Assembly (NCBI RefSeq): GCF_001953885.1
Contig: NZ_MQUS01000001.1
Span: 496,001-560,000 of the forward strand
Length of the DNA: 64,000 nt
Direction: 5' to 3'
DNA from: Streptomyces sp. IMTB 2501
GTDB taxonomy: Bacteria > Actinomycetota > Actinomycetes > Streptomycetales > Streptomycetaceae
Part shown: positions 7,480-16,075 of the stretch, piece after piece
Numbering within the stretch: position 1 is the stretch's first letter
How the letters are laid out: each line of letters begins with the position of its first letter
The notes under the pieces: generated by a model
Seen by the model: only the letters and a program-made list of their open reading frames with translations
Told to the model about the DNA's origin: nothing
The model's database searches: none
Position numbers and translations under genes: made by a program

Positions 7480-9345
7480 ATGCCGAATTTCCGGGTGCGT
7501 GTGCTGGTTGTTCTGGTCGTCCTCAGCGGATTCCTGACGGTGGCGGGCCTCCCGCCCGCCGCCGCCACCCCCGCCTCGCCTGCCGATTCCCTCTGGTTCG
7601 ACGGCGCCCCGCTCACCGTGCAGGGCGGCCGCTTCACCGACGGCCAGGGGCGCGAGATCGTCCTGCGCGGCTACAACGTCTCCGGCGAGAGCAAGCTGGA
7701 GGAGAACGGCGGGCTGCCCTTCGCCTCGGTCGCCGACGCCGAGAAGTCGGCGACCGCGCTGCGCGCCCTCGGCGGCGCGAACACGGTCCGCTTCCTGCTC
7801 TCCTGGGCGCACGCCGAACCCGTGCGCGGACAGGTGGACAGCGGCTATCTGGCCGCCGTCACCGAGCAGATGCGCGTCTTCCTGGACGCGGGCATCCGTG
7901 TCTTCCCCGACTTCCACCAGGACCTCTACTCCCGCTACCTCTTCAACAGCGGCAGCTGGTACACGGGCGACGGCGCCCCCAAGTGGGCAGTCGATGCCGG
8001 TAGTTACCCGGCCGAGTCGTGTGGTATCTGCCTCTTCTGGGGTCAGAACATCACCCAGAACGCGGCCGTGCAAAAAGCCCAGTACGACTTCTGGCACAAC
8101 ACCCACGGTCTCCAGGACGCCTTCCTCGGTACCGCCCAGGCGGCCATGACCTACCTCCAACAGCACCTGAACGGGGAGGAGTTCGCAGAGATCGCCGGTT
8201 TCGACCCGTACAACGAGCCCTACGCGGGCAGTTACGACTCCGGGCAGACCTCCCGCACCTGGGAGAAGGACCTGCTCTGGCCGTTCTACGAGAAGTTCCG
8301 CGCCCGCATGGACGCCGCCGGCTGGCAGGACAAGCCCGCCTTCGTGGAACCCAACCTCTTCTGGAACGCCAACATCTCCACTCAGAAACAGGAGGGCGGC
8401 CTGCTGGATGCGGGCACCCTGGGCCCCCGCTATGTCTTCAACACCCACTTCTACGACCAGAAGGCCATCTCCGGCATCCTGATGTGGGGCAAGGCCGCCG
8501 ACGGCCAGTACGCCGCCGACTTCGCCGCCGTCCGCGACCGCGCCGCCTCGGCCGGCACCGCCGCCGTGGTCAGCGAGTTCGGCCACCCGCTGTCCGGCAC
8601 GGTCTCCGACAAGGCCCCGACGGTCCTCAAGGCCATGTACCAGGCCCTGGACTCCCGTCTGCCGGGTGCCAGTTGGTGGTCGAACCCGTCCGCATCGGGA
8701 CCGGTGCTCTCCGGCACCCAGTGGCAGTGGGACCTCTACAACGGCCGGCACCACGAGCTGATGAACGGCAACCCCGGCAAGGTGCTCACCTCCGGCGACG
8801 CCTGGAACGACGAGGACCTCTCCGCCGTGGACCTGGACGGCTCGGGGAACATCACCCTGCGCCAGGACGCCCGGCTGCTCGACCGCCTCTACCCGAGCGC
8901 CACCGCCGGTACGGCCCTCGCCTTCACCTACGAGGACCGCTCCCGCGACGGCTCCACGACCCTCACCTGGAACCCGGTGCCGAGTTCCCTGCCCGACGTG
9001 GCGCAGCTCGTGGGCTCCGGCCGGTACGGGCTGCTGGTGTGGCGCTCCGGCGAGGGCACCGCCCCGACGGAACTGCATCTGCCGGCGTCCTTCCGCACCG
9101 CGTCGACCACCGTCGTCTCCGACCTGGGCACGGTGTACGGGCCACCCGCCTACACCGGCGCTGCCACCCCCGTCGCCGTCGCTCCCGAGCCCGGCGGCAC
9201 CGGCAGCCGCCGGCTGCTGCTCACCGACACCGACTCCGGCGCCCTGCACTACGCGCTGGTGACCGACGGGGCCACTGCACCCTCGGCGGACCTGCTGACC
9301 GCGGCCAGGTCAGAGCTGTCCGCTTGGGCGACGGCGCACTTCTGA
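7480..9345 (+). CDS. Secreted GH5 glycoside hydrolase, endoglycoceramidase-like
   Basis: About 621 residues with an N-terminal signal peptide (MPNFRVRVLVVLVVLSGF... ending near PPAAA). The GH5 barrel shows RGYNVSGESK, DFHQDLYSRY (an endoglycoceramidase-type signature), the acid/base Glu in FDPYNEP (residue about 246) and the nucleophile Glu in VVSEFGHP (residue about 366). A C-terminal beta-sandwich of about 130 residues follows. In-frame GTG codons at 7471 and 7474 are alternative starts; ATG 7480 is preferred because of the promoter spacing. It may release glycans from glycosphingolipids or act on other beta-glycosides. The exact subfamily is uncertain. Confidence 0.85.
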   Translation: MPNFRVRVLVVLVVLSGFLTVAGLPPAAATPASPADSLWFDGAPLTVQGGRFTDGQGREIVLRGYNVSGESKLEENGGLPFASVADAEKSATALRALGGANTVRFLLSWAHAEPVRGQVDSGYLAAVTEQMRVFLDAGIRVFPDFHQDLYSRYLFNSGSWYTGDGAPKWAVDAGSYPAESCGICLFWGQNITQNAAVQKAQYDFWHNTHGLQDAFLGTAQAAMTYLQQHLNGEEFAEIAGFDPYNEPYAGSYDSGQTSRTWEKDLLWPFYEKFRARMDAAGWQDKPAFVEPNLFWNANISTQKQEGGLLDAGTLGPRYVFNTHFYDQKAISGILMWGKAADGQYAADFAAVRDRAASAGTAAVVSEFGHPLSGTVSDKAPTVLKAMYQALDSRLPGASWWSNPSASGPVLSGTQWQWDLYNGRHHELMNGNPGKVLTSGDAWNDEDLSAVDLDGSGNITLRQDARLLDRLYPSATAGTALAFTYEDRSRDGSTTLTWNPVPSSLPDVAQLVGSGRYGLLVWRSGEGTAPTELHLPASFRTASTTVVSDLGTVYGPPAYTGAATPVAVAPEPGGTGSRRLLLTDTDSGALHYALVTDGATAPSADLLTAARSELSAWATAHF

Positions 9346-9359
9346 GCCCGAAGCCGTAC

Positions 9360-9381
9360 GACCCCCGGGGAGAGTGGGGTC
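9360..9381. terminator. Hairpin between convergent genes
   Basis: GACCCC (9360-9365) and GGGGTC (9376-9381) pair around a 10-base loop in the 56-bp gap between two convergent genes. There is no T-run, so this would be a weak or bidirectional terminator. Confidence 0.35.
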
Positions 9382-9401
9382 CCCCCGGAGGCCGTCGGCG
9401 C

Positions 9402-10655
9402 TCAACTGCCGCTCGGGCCGGTCCAGTCGGCCTGGACATGCCCCAGCCGGACGCGCTGCGGATGGTCGCCGACCGGCACGGACAGCACCTTCTGGCCGGT
9501 GGCGAAGTCGATGGCCGTGATCTGGTCGGCGCCGGCCTCGGAGATGATGCAGTCCTTGCCGTCGCCGCTCACGGTCGCCCAGTACGGCGTCGACGCGGTG
9601 ACGAGCGGGCCGACGTCGAATGAGGCCCGGTCGACGACGGTCGCGTAGTTGTCCATCGTCCCGGCGACACACAGCTTGGTGCCCTCGGGGTTCATCGAGA
9701 TGCCGTGGTGGCGCGAGTCCAGCAGCCAGGTGGTGCGGTCCGGGTTGGTCGCCGGGTTCTCCGGCAGCGTCTTCACCCGGGTGATCCTGTCAGTGGCCAC
9801 GTCGTACTCCAGGAAGCCGTTGAAGAACGACACCTGGAAGTAGAGCTTGGACCAGTCGGGCGTGAAAGCGGCGGGCCGGACCGCGCTGGAGAAGTCCTTC
9901 AGCCCGATCGCGTCCAGCCGCTGCCGCATGTCGATGGTCCTGACCTGCTTGAACGTGTCCGCGTCGACGATCGTGATGTGCCGGTCGCCCTTGGTCCAGT
10001 CCCAGGCGGGGTCGTCGAGGGAGGTGGTCACCTCGCCGATGGACATGTTCCAGATGTACTTGCCGCCGTTGGTGAAGAAGTTCTCGTGCGGCTTGTCGCC
10101 GGTGTCGAACTCACCCAGTTCTCTTCCGGTGCCGATGTCCAGCACCTGCACTTTGTTCGCCGTCGAGGCCGAGACCGCGACCCGGCTGCCGTCGGGCGAG
10201 ACCGCCATGTGGTCGGCCCGGTAACCGGCCACCGGGAAGCGCCAGTTGACCTTGTCGGTGGCCAGGTCGATGGAGACGACATCGGCGAAGCTGGGCCGGG
10301 AGACGACCACGGACTTCCCGTCGGGCGTGGAGTACATGTCGTCCACGTACTGGTCGTGTCCCTGGCCGACCTCGTTGCGGATGGACGTGTAGTAGATCCA
10401 CTTGACCGGGTCGGCGTTGATCTCCGCGAGCCGCTGCGCCTTGTCGGGGACGATGTTGATCCGGCCGACCTTCGCGAAGTCGCCGGAGGATTTGACGACA
10501 TCGGCGGTGCCGTCCCAGTTGTTGCCGACGAACAGCACCTCGCGCAGCCCGCCGGAGGCGCCGCTCGCGGCGGAGGCGGCGGTCGCCGGGCCGGCGACGG
10601 TCAGGGCGAGGGCGGCGGCCACGGAGCAAAGGTGCCTGGTTCTGGAGGCAGGCAT
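9402..10655 (-). CDS. Secreted YVTN-type beta-propeller protein
   Basis: 417 residues. The signal peptide MPASRTRHLCSVAAALALTV... is followed by beta-propeller blades with recurring motifs such as SPDGSRVAVS, MNPEGTKLCVAG and VSGDGKDCIISEAG, similar to YVTN/lactonase-like WD propellers. The start is placed at ATG 10655 because GAGGAAAGAGAG lies just upstream. No lactonase active-site residues could be assigned, so the protein may be a binding or scaffold propeller. It is divergent from a TetR regulator across 140 bp, which suggests control by that regulator. Confidence 0.8.
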   Translation of the reverse strand: MPASRTRHLCSVAAALALTVAGPATAASAASGASGGLREVLFVGNNWDGTADVVKSSGDFAKVGRINIVPDKAQRLAEINADPVKWIYYTSIRNEVGQGHDQYVDDMYSTPDGKSVVVSRPSFADVVSIDLATDKVNWRFPVAGYRADHMAVSPDGSRVAVSASTANKVQVLDIGTGRELGEFDTGDKPHENFFTNGGKYIWNMSIGEVTTSLDDPAWDWTKGDRHITIVDADTFKQVRTIDMRQRLDAIGLKDFSSAVRPAAFTPDWSKLYFQVSFFNGFLEYDVATDRITRVKTLPENPATNPDRTTWLLDSRHHGISMNPEGTKLCVAGTMDNYATVVDRASFDVGPLVTASTPYWATVSGDGKDCIISEAGADQITAIDFATGQKVLSVPVGDHPQRVRLGHVQADWTGPSGS

Positions 10656-10795
10656 GACTGCTCTCTTTCCTCGGGGGAATCTGAACACGGGCGCATTCAC
10701 AGTGAACTTACTGAAAAGTAAGGACGGGATGGGCTACTCGACAAGATGTGTGCACGACAAGAATGGGAGTCGGTGGGGCGACGGAGGGGGAAAGT

Positions 10796-11458
10796 GTGGC
10801 GGGCAGGCTCAAGGCGCCGACGGGCCGCTACGGCGGCCGTACGGCCGAGGACCGGCAGGCCGAGCGGCGCCGGCGCTTCCTGGACGCGGCCCTGGGCCTG
10901 TTCGGCGGCATGCCCGGCTACCGCGGCACGACCGTCGCCGCGCTGAGCCAGGCCGCCGGCCTGTCCACCCGCCAGTTCTACGAGGAGTTCCGCACCCTGG
11001 AGGACGTCCTCGCCGCGCTGCACCTGGAGGTCAACGGCTGGGCGGAGCAGGCGGTGCTGGACGCCCTGGCCACGGCGGACGGTCTGCCGCTGGCCGAGCG
11101 CGCCGCCGTGCTCTTCCGCGCCTACGCCCGCGACGTGACCTGCGATCCGCGTCGTATCCGCATCACCTTCGTGGAGATCGTCGGCGTCAGCCCCCGCCTG
11201 GAGGAGCAGCGCCTGGCCCGCCGGGCCCGCTGGATCGACCTCATCCGGGCCGAGGCGGACACGGCCGTGGCGCGCGGGGAGGCGGCGCCCCGTGACTACC
11301 GGCTCGCGGCGACGGCCTTCGTCGGCAGCGTCAACGGCCTGCTGCACGACTGGAGCGCGGGCTGGGTGGACGCCACGCTCGACGAGGTGGTGGACGAGCT
11401 GGTGCGGCTGCTGCTGGGGATGCTCCGGCCGGCGGGCTGGCGGCCCGCCACCGAGTGA
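10796..11458 (+). CDS. TetR family transcriptional regulator
   Basis: 220 residues. The N-terminal helix-turn-helix RFLDAALGLF...GTTVAALSQAAGLSTRQFYEEF is followed by a ligand-binding helical domain of usual length. GTG 10796 is chosen because GGAGGGGGAAA lies directly upstream; the frame extends further up without a better site. It is divergently transcribed from the secreted beta-propeller gene, which it probably represses. The ligand is unknown. Confidence 0.88.
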   Translation: MAGRLKAPTGRYGGRTAEDRQAERRRRFLDAALGLFGGMPGYRGTTVAALSQAAGLSTRQFYEEFRTLEDVLAALHLEVNGWAEQAVLDALATADGLPLAERAAVLFRAYARDVTCDPRRIRITFVEIVGVSPRLEEQRLARRARWIDLIRAEADTAVARGEAAPRDYRLAATAFVGSVNGLLHDWSAGWVDATLDEVVDELVRLLLGMLRPAGWRPATE

Positions 11459-11611
11459 CAGGGCGCGCACGGCGAAGCCCGTCTGCGCAGGTCAGCGTGA
11501 TGGTGTGCGGCTCGGCGCGCGGGATCGGCCCGGAGCTGGTCTGCTGGTGCGGGGGCGTCGTACCCGTGCTCCGGAGTCCTGGAGACACACCGGCAGACGC
11601 AGGAGGGCCAC

Positions 11612-12637
11612 ATGAGTACGTATCGAGTCGCGCAGGTGACCGCCCCGAACGGCGCGTTCGAGCTGGTCGATCGGGAGGTGCCGCAGCCCGGGCCCGGCGA
11701 GGTGCGGATCGCCGTGGAGGCGTGCGGGATCTGCCACAGCGACGCCCTCTTCGTGAGCGGAGCACTGCCGGGCGTGACGTTCCCCGAGGTGCCCGGGCAC
11801 GAGATGGCCGGGCACATCGAGGAGCTGGGCCATGACGTGTGGTCACGGGGCTGGAAGGTCGGTGACCGGGTGGCGGTCGGCTGGTTCGGCGGCAGCTGCG
11901 GACACTGCAAGCCGTGCCGGCAGGGCGACTTCATCGTGTGCGCGAATCTGAAGGTCCCGGGGTGGGCCTACGACGGGGGCTTCGGCGAGAAGGTGATCGC
12001 GCCCGCCGACGCGCTGGCCCGGATCCCGGACGGCCTGTCGGCCGCCGACGCGGGACCGATGGCCTGTGCGGGCGTCACCACGTTCAACGGGCTGCGGCGC
12101 AGTTCGGCCCGGCCGGGGGACCTGGTCGCCGTGCTCGGTCTCGGCGGTCTGGGGCATCTCGGCGTGCAGTACGCCGTCGCGATGGGCTTCGAGACCGTGG
12201 GGATCGCCCGAGGCGCGGAGAAGGCCGATTTCGCCAAGCAACTGGGCGCTCACCACTACGTCGACAGCACCTCCGGCACCCCGGTCGCCGAGGCACTGCA
12301 GTCCCTCGGCGGCGCCAAGGCCGTCCTGGCCACCGCCGGGAACTCCGAGGCCATCACGGCCACCGTCGACGGGCTGGCGCCCCGGGGCGAGCTGGTGGTC
12401 ATCGGAGCCGACACCGCACCGATGGGCATCAATCCGGCCCAGCTGCTCATGGCCGCCCGCGTCGTCCGCGGCCACCCCTCCGGCACCTCCCAGGACGTGG
12501 AGGACACCATGGCCTTCAGCGCCCTGCACGGCATCCGGCCGATGACCGAGACCGTGCCGCTGGACCGTGCGGACGAGGCCTACCAGAAGATGCTCGCGGG
12601 CCAGGCCCGCTTCCGGATGGTGCTCACCAACGGCTGA
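11612..12637 (+). CDS. Zn-dependent alcohol dehydrogenase (MDR superfamily)
   Basis: 341-residue medium-chain dehydrogenase. Catalytic zinc ligands are in EACGICHSD and GHEMAGHI. The structural zinc loop is CGHCKPCRQGDFIVC with four cysteines. The Rossmann motif is GLGGLGHLGVQYA. The start ATG 11612 follows CAGGAGG at ideal spacing. It oxidises alcohols or reduces aldehydes with NAD(P). It stands alone between TetR and a convergent glycosyltransferase, so its substrate is not indicated. Confidence 0.92.
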   Translation: MSTYRVAQVTAPNGAFELVDREVPQPGPGEVRIAVEACGICHSDALFVSGALPGVTFPEVPGHEMAGHIEELGHDVWSRGWKVGDRVAVGWFGGSCGHCKPCRQGDFIVCANLKVPGWAYDGGFGEKVIAPADALARIPDGLSAADAGPMACAGVTTFNGLRRSSARPGDLVAVLGLGGLGHLGVQYAVAMGFETVGIARGAEKADFAKQLGAHHYVDSTSGTPVAEALQSLGGAKAVLATAGNSEAITATVDGLAPRGELVVIGADTAPMGINPAQLLMAARVVRGHPSGTSQDVEDTMAFSALHGIRPMTETVPLDRADEAYQKMLAGQARFRMVLTNG

Positions 12638-12665
12638 CGCCTGAGAACCGACTACGGCCGCGGCA

Positions 12666-13910
12666 TCAGCCGCCGAGCCGTTCCAGCGCCGCCAGGACCG
12701 GGGCCGCGCCGTCCTCGGAGCGGATGCGGGCGCCCAGGGCGCGCGCCCGATCCCGGTACACCGGCTCACGGGTGGCCCGTACCAGGGCCGAGGCCAGGGC
12801 GTCCGCGGTGAGGCGGCGCAGCGGAACGACGTCCGGGGCGACCCCCAGCGCGACCAGCCGGGCGGACCAGAAACCCGCGTCGAACTGGACCGGCACCGGC
12901 ACGGCCGGCACCCCGGCGCGCAGCCCCGCAGCGGTCGTCCCCGCACCCGCGTGGTGGACCACGGCGGCCATGTGCGGGAACAGCAGTGCGTGCGGGACCT
13001 CGTCGATGGTCAGCATGTCGTCACCGGCGGCCGCGAGCCCGCCCCAGCCGCGCTGGATCACCCCGCGCAGTCCGGCCCGCCGCAGCGCCGCCACCATCCG
13101 GGCGCTGAGCCGGCCGGCGTCCGGCACGGTGGCGCTGCCCAGCCCGACGAAGACCGGCGCCGGGCCGGCGTCGAGGAACTCCCGGACCCGTTCGGGCAGT
13201 TGGGCCTCCGTGTCGTACGGCCACCAGTAGCCGCTCACCGCCAGACCCGGCCGCCAGTCCCGGGGCCGGGGCACCACCAGCGGGCTGAAGCCGTGGTGCA
13301 CCGGCCAGAGCCGCCGTTCCCGGGCCCGCCGCGCGGCACCGGCCCGCACAGGGGGCAGTCCGAGCCGCCTGCGCACCCCGGGCAGGGCGCCCGTGAAGAT
13401 GTGCTCCGTGGCGAGGCACACGCCGTGCCCGGCCAGCCGGTTCACGGCCGGCCCCCAGGAGCCGCCGCCGAGTACCGGAGGTGCGAACTCCCTTGTCCCG
13501 GCGATGGGTTGGAGAAAGACACCCATGCTCGGCAGCCGTAGACCCTCCGCGATGGCGTGGCCGAGCGGGGCCAGCGAGGCGGACAGCAGCAGGATCTCGC
13601 TGTCCCGGGCCGCCGTGATCAGGTCCTCGGTCATCCGCCCGACGATCCGGCGCGCCATGTCCGCCAGGCGCAGCAGCTTCCCGGCCTCGCTGGCGCTGCG
13701 GTGCAGGCCCCGGCCGCGCGGCGACTCCAGCTCCGCCCGCGGATCGACCGGCAAGGAGTGGAACCGTATGCCGGAGCCCGCCACCAGCGGCTCGAAGCGG
13801 GCGTGGGTGACCAGGGTGACCTCGTGCCCGGACCGGACGAGCCGGTGTCCGAGGCCGCTGTAGGGGGCCACATCGCCCCGGGATCCCGCCGTCATGATCG
13901 CAACGCGCAC
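12666..13910 (-). CDS. UGT/MGT-type glycosyltransferase (GT1)
   Basis: About 414 residues of a GT-B glycosyltransferase of the macrolide/sterol type. The start region VRVAIMTAGSRGDVAPYSGL matches the sugar acceptor N-domain of GT1 enzymes. The C-domain carries PVFVGLGSATVPD and the nucleotide-sugar signature with MAAVVHHAGAGTTAAGLRAG (catalytic/diphosphate-binding HHxGxGTT). Start GTG 13910 is chosen from this family N-terminus; the ribosome binding site is poor and an upstream start is possible. It probably glycosylates a lipophilic natural product or sterol-like compound. Confidence 0.85.
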   Translation of the reverse strand: MRVAIMTAGSRGDVAPYSGLGHRLVRSGHEVTLVTHARFEPLVAGSGIRFHSLPVDPRAELESPRGRGLHRSASEAGKLLRLADMARRIVGRMTEDLITAARDSEILLLSASLAPLGHAIAEGLRLPSMGVFLQPIAGTREFAPPVLGGGSWGPAVNRLAGHGVCLATEHIFTGALPGVRRRLGLPPVRAGAARRARERRLWPVHHGFSPLVVPRPRDWRPGLAVSGYWWPYDTEAQLPERVREFLDAGPAPVFVGLGSATVPDAGRLSARMVAALRRAGLRGVIQRGWGGLAAAGDDMLTIDEVPHALLFPHMAAVVHHAGAGTTAAGLRAGVPAVPVPVQFDAGFWSARLVALGVAPDVVPLRRLTADALASALVRATREPVYRDRARALGARIRSEDGAAPVLAALERLGG

Positions 13911-14060
13911 GACGGTCAGTATGGCCGCAATCGGCCCCGCACGGGCCCAAAGTCCCGGCCACGATGGTGGTTTCACGCCTGTCGCAGCCGTTGACTTCAC
14001 CCTCGCGCGGCTCTACCGTCGGCGCGCGACCTGTTCGGATAACCGATCCAAGTTCGATAT

Positions 14061-14079
14061 ATCGATCAATGCGATCGAT
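14061..14079. promoter_or_regulatory. Inverted repeat ATCGATC-N5-GATCGAT
   Basis: Perfect seven-base arms at 14061-14067 and 14073-14079, 46 bp upstream of the lectin gene start, within an AT-richer stretch with further GATC words. It resembles the ATCGATCGAT cluster in front of the DeoR/LacI-type gene at 34746 and may be a sugar-repressor operator. Confidence 0.4.
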
Positions 14080-14124
14080 GAGTCTGTCGATCAGCGTGGA
14101 TTCCGTCCGCACGCGGAGGCGCCG

Positions 14125-14712
14125 ATGTATCCCCCACCCCGTCCGATCGCCGAAGGCTTCGTACGACGCTGTACAACCGCCGCTGTACGCGCGCTCGTCC
14201 TGGTCCTGACCGTGGCCGCAGCCCTGGTCTTCGCCCAGCCGGGCCCGGCCTCCGCACTGACGAACCATCAGATTCCGGTGCCCGCCGCACCGATGGGCTG
14301 GGCCTCCTGGAACAGCTTCGCCACCGACGGCACCCTCCTCGTCGGCGCACAGTCCGGCCGGTGCGCCGACATCTACAACAACACGATCACCAACGGCACC
14401 CAGGCCGAGCTGTGGGACTGCAACGGCGGCGCCAACCAGGCCTGGACGTACACCTCCCGCAAGGAACTCGTCGTCTACGGCGACAAGTGCCTCGATGCCT
14501 ACAACCTCGGCACCGCCAACGCCACCAAGGTGGTGATCTGGGACTGCAACGGCCAGGACAACCAGAAGTGGACGCTGAACACCGACGGCACCATCACCAA
14601 CGTCCACGCGGGCCTGTGCCAGGACGCGTACAACGCCGCCACCGGCAACGGGACGTCACTGGTGCTGTGGAGCTGCGACGGCGGCGCCAACCAGAAGTGG
14701 TCCCGGACCTGA
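14125..14712 (+). CDS. Secreted ricin-B (CBM13) lectin carrying a GH27 N-terminal remnant
   Basis: 195 residues. A signal peptide (positively charged start, LVLVLTVAAALVFA core, cut near PASA) is followed by APMGWASWNSFA, the hallmark of the first strand of GH27 alpha-galactosidases. It then runs straight into a CBM13 beta-trefoil with three QxW-type repeats (ANQAW, DNQKW, ANQKW) and alternating cysteines. The whole GH27 barrel, about 350 residues, is missing without loss of frame. Start ATG 14125 follows GCGGAGG. The product is probably a secreted galactose-type lectin with no hydrolase activity. Confidence 0.8.
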   Translation: MYPPPRPIAEGFVRRCTTAAVRALVLVLTVAAALVFAQPGPASALTNHQIPVPAAPMGWASWNSFATDGTLLVGAQSGRCADIYNNTITNGTQAELWDCNGGANQAWTYTSRKELVVYGDKCLDAYNLGTANATKVVIWDCNGQDNQKWTLNTDGTITNVHAGLCQDAYNAATGNGTSLVLWSCDGGANQKWSRT

Positions 14713-14723
14713 CCGTGGCTGCG

Positions 14724-15062
14724 CTACACGGCGGCGGACACCCACAGCAGGCCCGCCGCCGTGAGCACCGCGCACCCCAGCAGCAGAAACGCCAGCAGCC
14801 GCTGCCGCAATGCCCGATAGCGGGTCTCGTACATCTGCCGCAGCTCCTCGGCGCGCTGGGCGGTGCGCTCCCACGAACGACGGGACAGCGCCAGGTACCC
14901 ATCCTCGAACTGCCGCTCCAGGACGTCCCGTTGGGACTCGGTGAGCCAGCCCAGCCGGGAAGCGGTGCGTGCCGCCGCCGTACGGCTCTCCTCCCGTACG
15001 GCGGCCAGCAGCAGATGACCCTCGATCTCCTGGACCAGGGCCCGCTCCTCCTGTGCCGTCAT
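14724..15062 (-). CDS. Small membrane-anchored protein of unknown function
   Basis: 112 residues. A mostly helical, charged N-terminal region (many E, R, Q; heptad-like [15 protein letters not shown]) ends in one transmembrane segment [20 protein letters not shown] near the C-terminus, so it is probably tail-anchored. ATG 15062 overlaps the stop of the ctaD fragment by four bases, which suggests both were once translated from one cytochrome-oxidase-type transcript. No family recognised. Confidence 0.6.
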   Translation of the reverse strand: MTAQEERALVQEIEGHLLLAAVREESRTAAARTASRLGWLTESQRDVLERQFEDGYLALSRRSWERTAQRAEELRQMYETRYRALRQRLLAFLLLGCAVLTAAGLLWVSAAV

Positions 15063-15378
15063 CGTGCGGTCAACTCCCTCTCAGGCAGCGGTGTTTGCGG
15101 GTGGTGCAGATCGAACGCCGGGGATTCGCTGCGGATCCGCGGCAGGGCGGTGAAGTTGTGGCGCGGGGGCGGGCAGGAGGTCGCCCACTCCAGCGAACGG
15201 CCGTAACCCCAGGGGTCGCCGCTCCCGACCCGTTCGCCGTACTTGGCCGTCTTCCACACGTTGTAGAAGAACGGCAGCATGGAAGAGCCGAGCAGGAACG
15301 AGAAGATCGTTGAGACCGTGTTGAGCGTCGTGAGTCCTTCCGCCGCCAGATAGTCGGGAATTCTGCGCTGCGGCCGCC
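15059..15378 (-). pseudogene. ctaD: C-terminal fragment of cytochrome c oxidase subunit I
   Basis: About 105 codons match the end of actinobacterial Cta[21 protein letters not shown], a membrane segment, [33 protein letters not shown] and [16 protein letters not shown] before the stop. All the heme/copper-binding helices (roughly 450 residues) are absent. Upstream the frame dissolves into a GCC/GCG simple repeat around 15370-15390. No start codon precedes the homology, so this is a truncated paralogue rather than a working subunit. Confidence 0.85.
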
Positions 15379-15423
15379 GCGGCCGCCGCGGACGGGTCGT
15401 CCGGCCTGTGCAAGGGCACCCAT

Positions 15424-16044
15424 GTGCAGTCCTGGAGCCTCGGTATGAGCGAGGACAAGCCGCCCGTGGCCCTCCCCGAGGAGCGCGTCGTGCGCTGGAA
15501 CGCCGACGGCAGCCACACCGAGCTCGTCGTGGCCACCGACCCGAGCCGTCCGGGCCGACCGGTCCTCACCGACGAGGGCGAAGCGCCGCACCTCGTGGCG
15601 GACGGCCAGGTGCTGAGCCGGACCACCTACCCGCCCAGCTGGAGCGACGCCCCGCCCGAGGCGAGCCCCCCGTACGATCCGGCCGCCCTGCGTGCCTATC
15701 TCGCCGAGACGGCGCGCACCGGCACGCGCGCCCTGTCCGCCGCCGAACTCCTGGATGCCGTACAGGAGTTGCTGGACCACTGGACACTCGGATCCCGGCA
15801 ATCGGCCGCGCTGGTCCGGATCTTCGCCGACGCCAAGGGCCTGCGGCCCGCCGGACAGGTGACGGACCGGCTCGGGCGACCCGGGCAGGCGTATGTGTAC
15901 GACGTGCCGGGTGAGCGGCGCATGCTGGTCCTCGATCCACGCACCGGTGCCGTCCTCGGTCTCGAGACCACCTTCACCCGGGACGACCCCCGGTACGGAG
16001 TGAAGGCCGGGGACGTGATGGAGTACAGCGCCTGGATGCGCTGA
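15424..16044 (+). CDS. C-terminal half of a CU044_5270-like protein, probably truncated
   Basis: 206 residues beginning at GTG 15424. The stretches [45 protein letters not shown] and a final beta region ending [17 protein letters not shown] resemble the extracellular half of CU044_5270-type proteins, which normally start with a cytoplasmic segment and a membrane helix. Coding character continues upstream of the GTG ([15 protein letters not shown]) without a start codon, through the Ala-rich GCC repeat. The 5' half therefore seems lost, and it abuts the ctaD remnant head to head. Expression is doubtful. Confidence 0.5.
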   Translation: MQSWSLGMSEDKPPVALPEERVVRWNADGSHTELVVATDPSRPGRPVLTDEGEAPHLVADGQVLSRTTYPPSWSDAPPEASPPYDPAALRAYLAETARTGTRALSAAELLDAVQELLDHWTLGSRQSAALVRIFADAKGLRPAGQVTDRLGRPGQAYVYDVPGERRMLVLDPRTGAVLGLETTFTRDDPRYGVKAGDVMEYSAWMR

Positions 16045-16046
16045 CC

Positions 16047-16064
16047 CCTGGGGCCGGCCCCAGG
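16047..16064. terminator. Perfect 18-bp palindrome between convergent genes
   Basis: CCTGGGGCCGGCCCCAGG lies in the 31-bp gap between the CU044_5270-like remnant and folD, which converge. It can fold as a strong GC hairpin on either strand. No U-tract is present, as is usual for Streptomyces terminators. Confidence 0.5.
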
Positions 16065-16075
16065 CGTGCCGGTGC

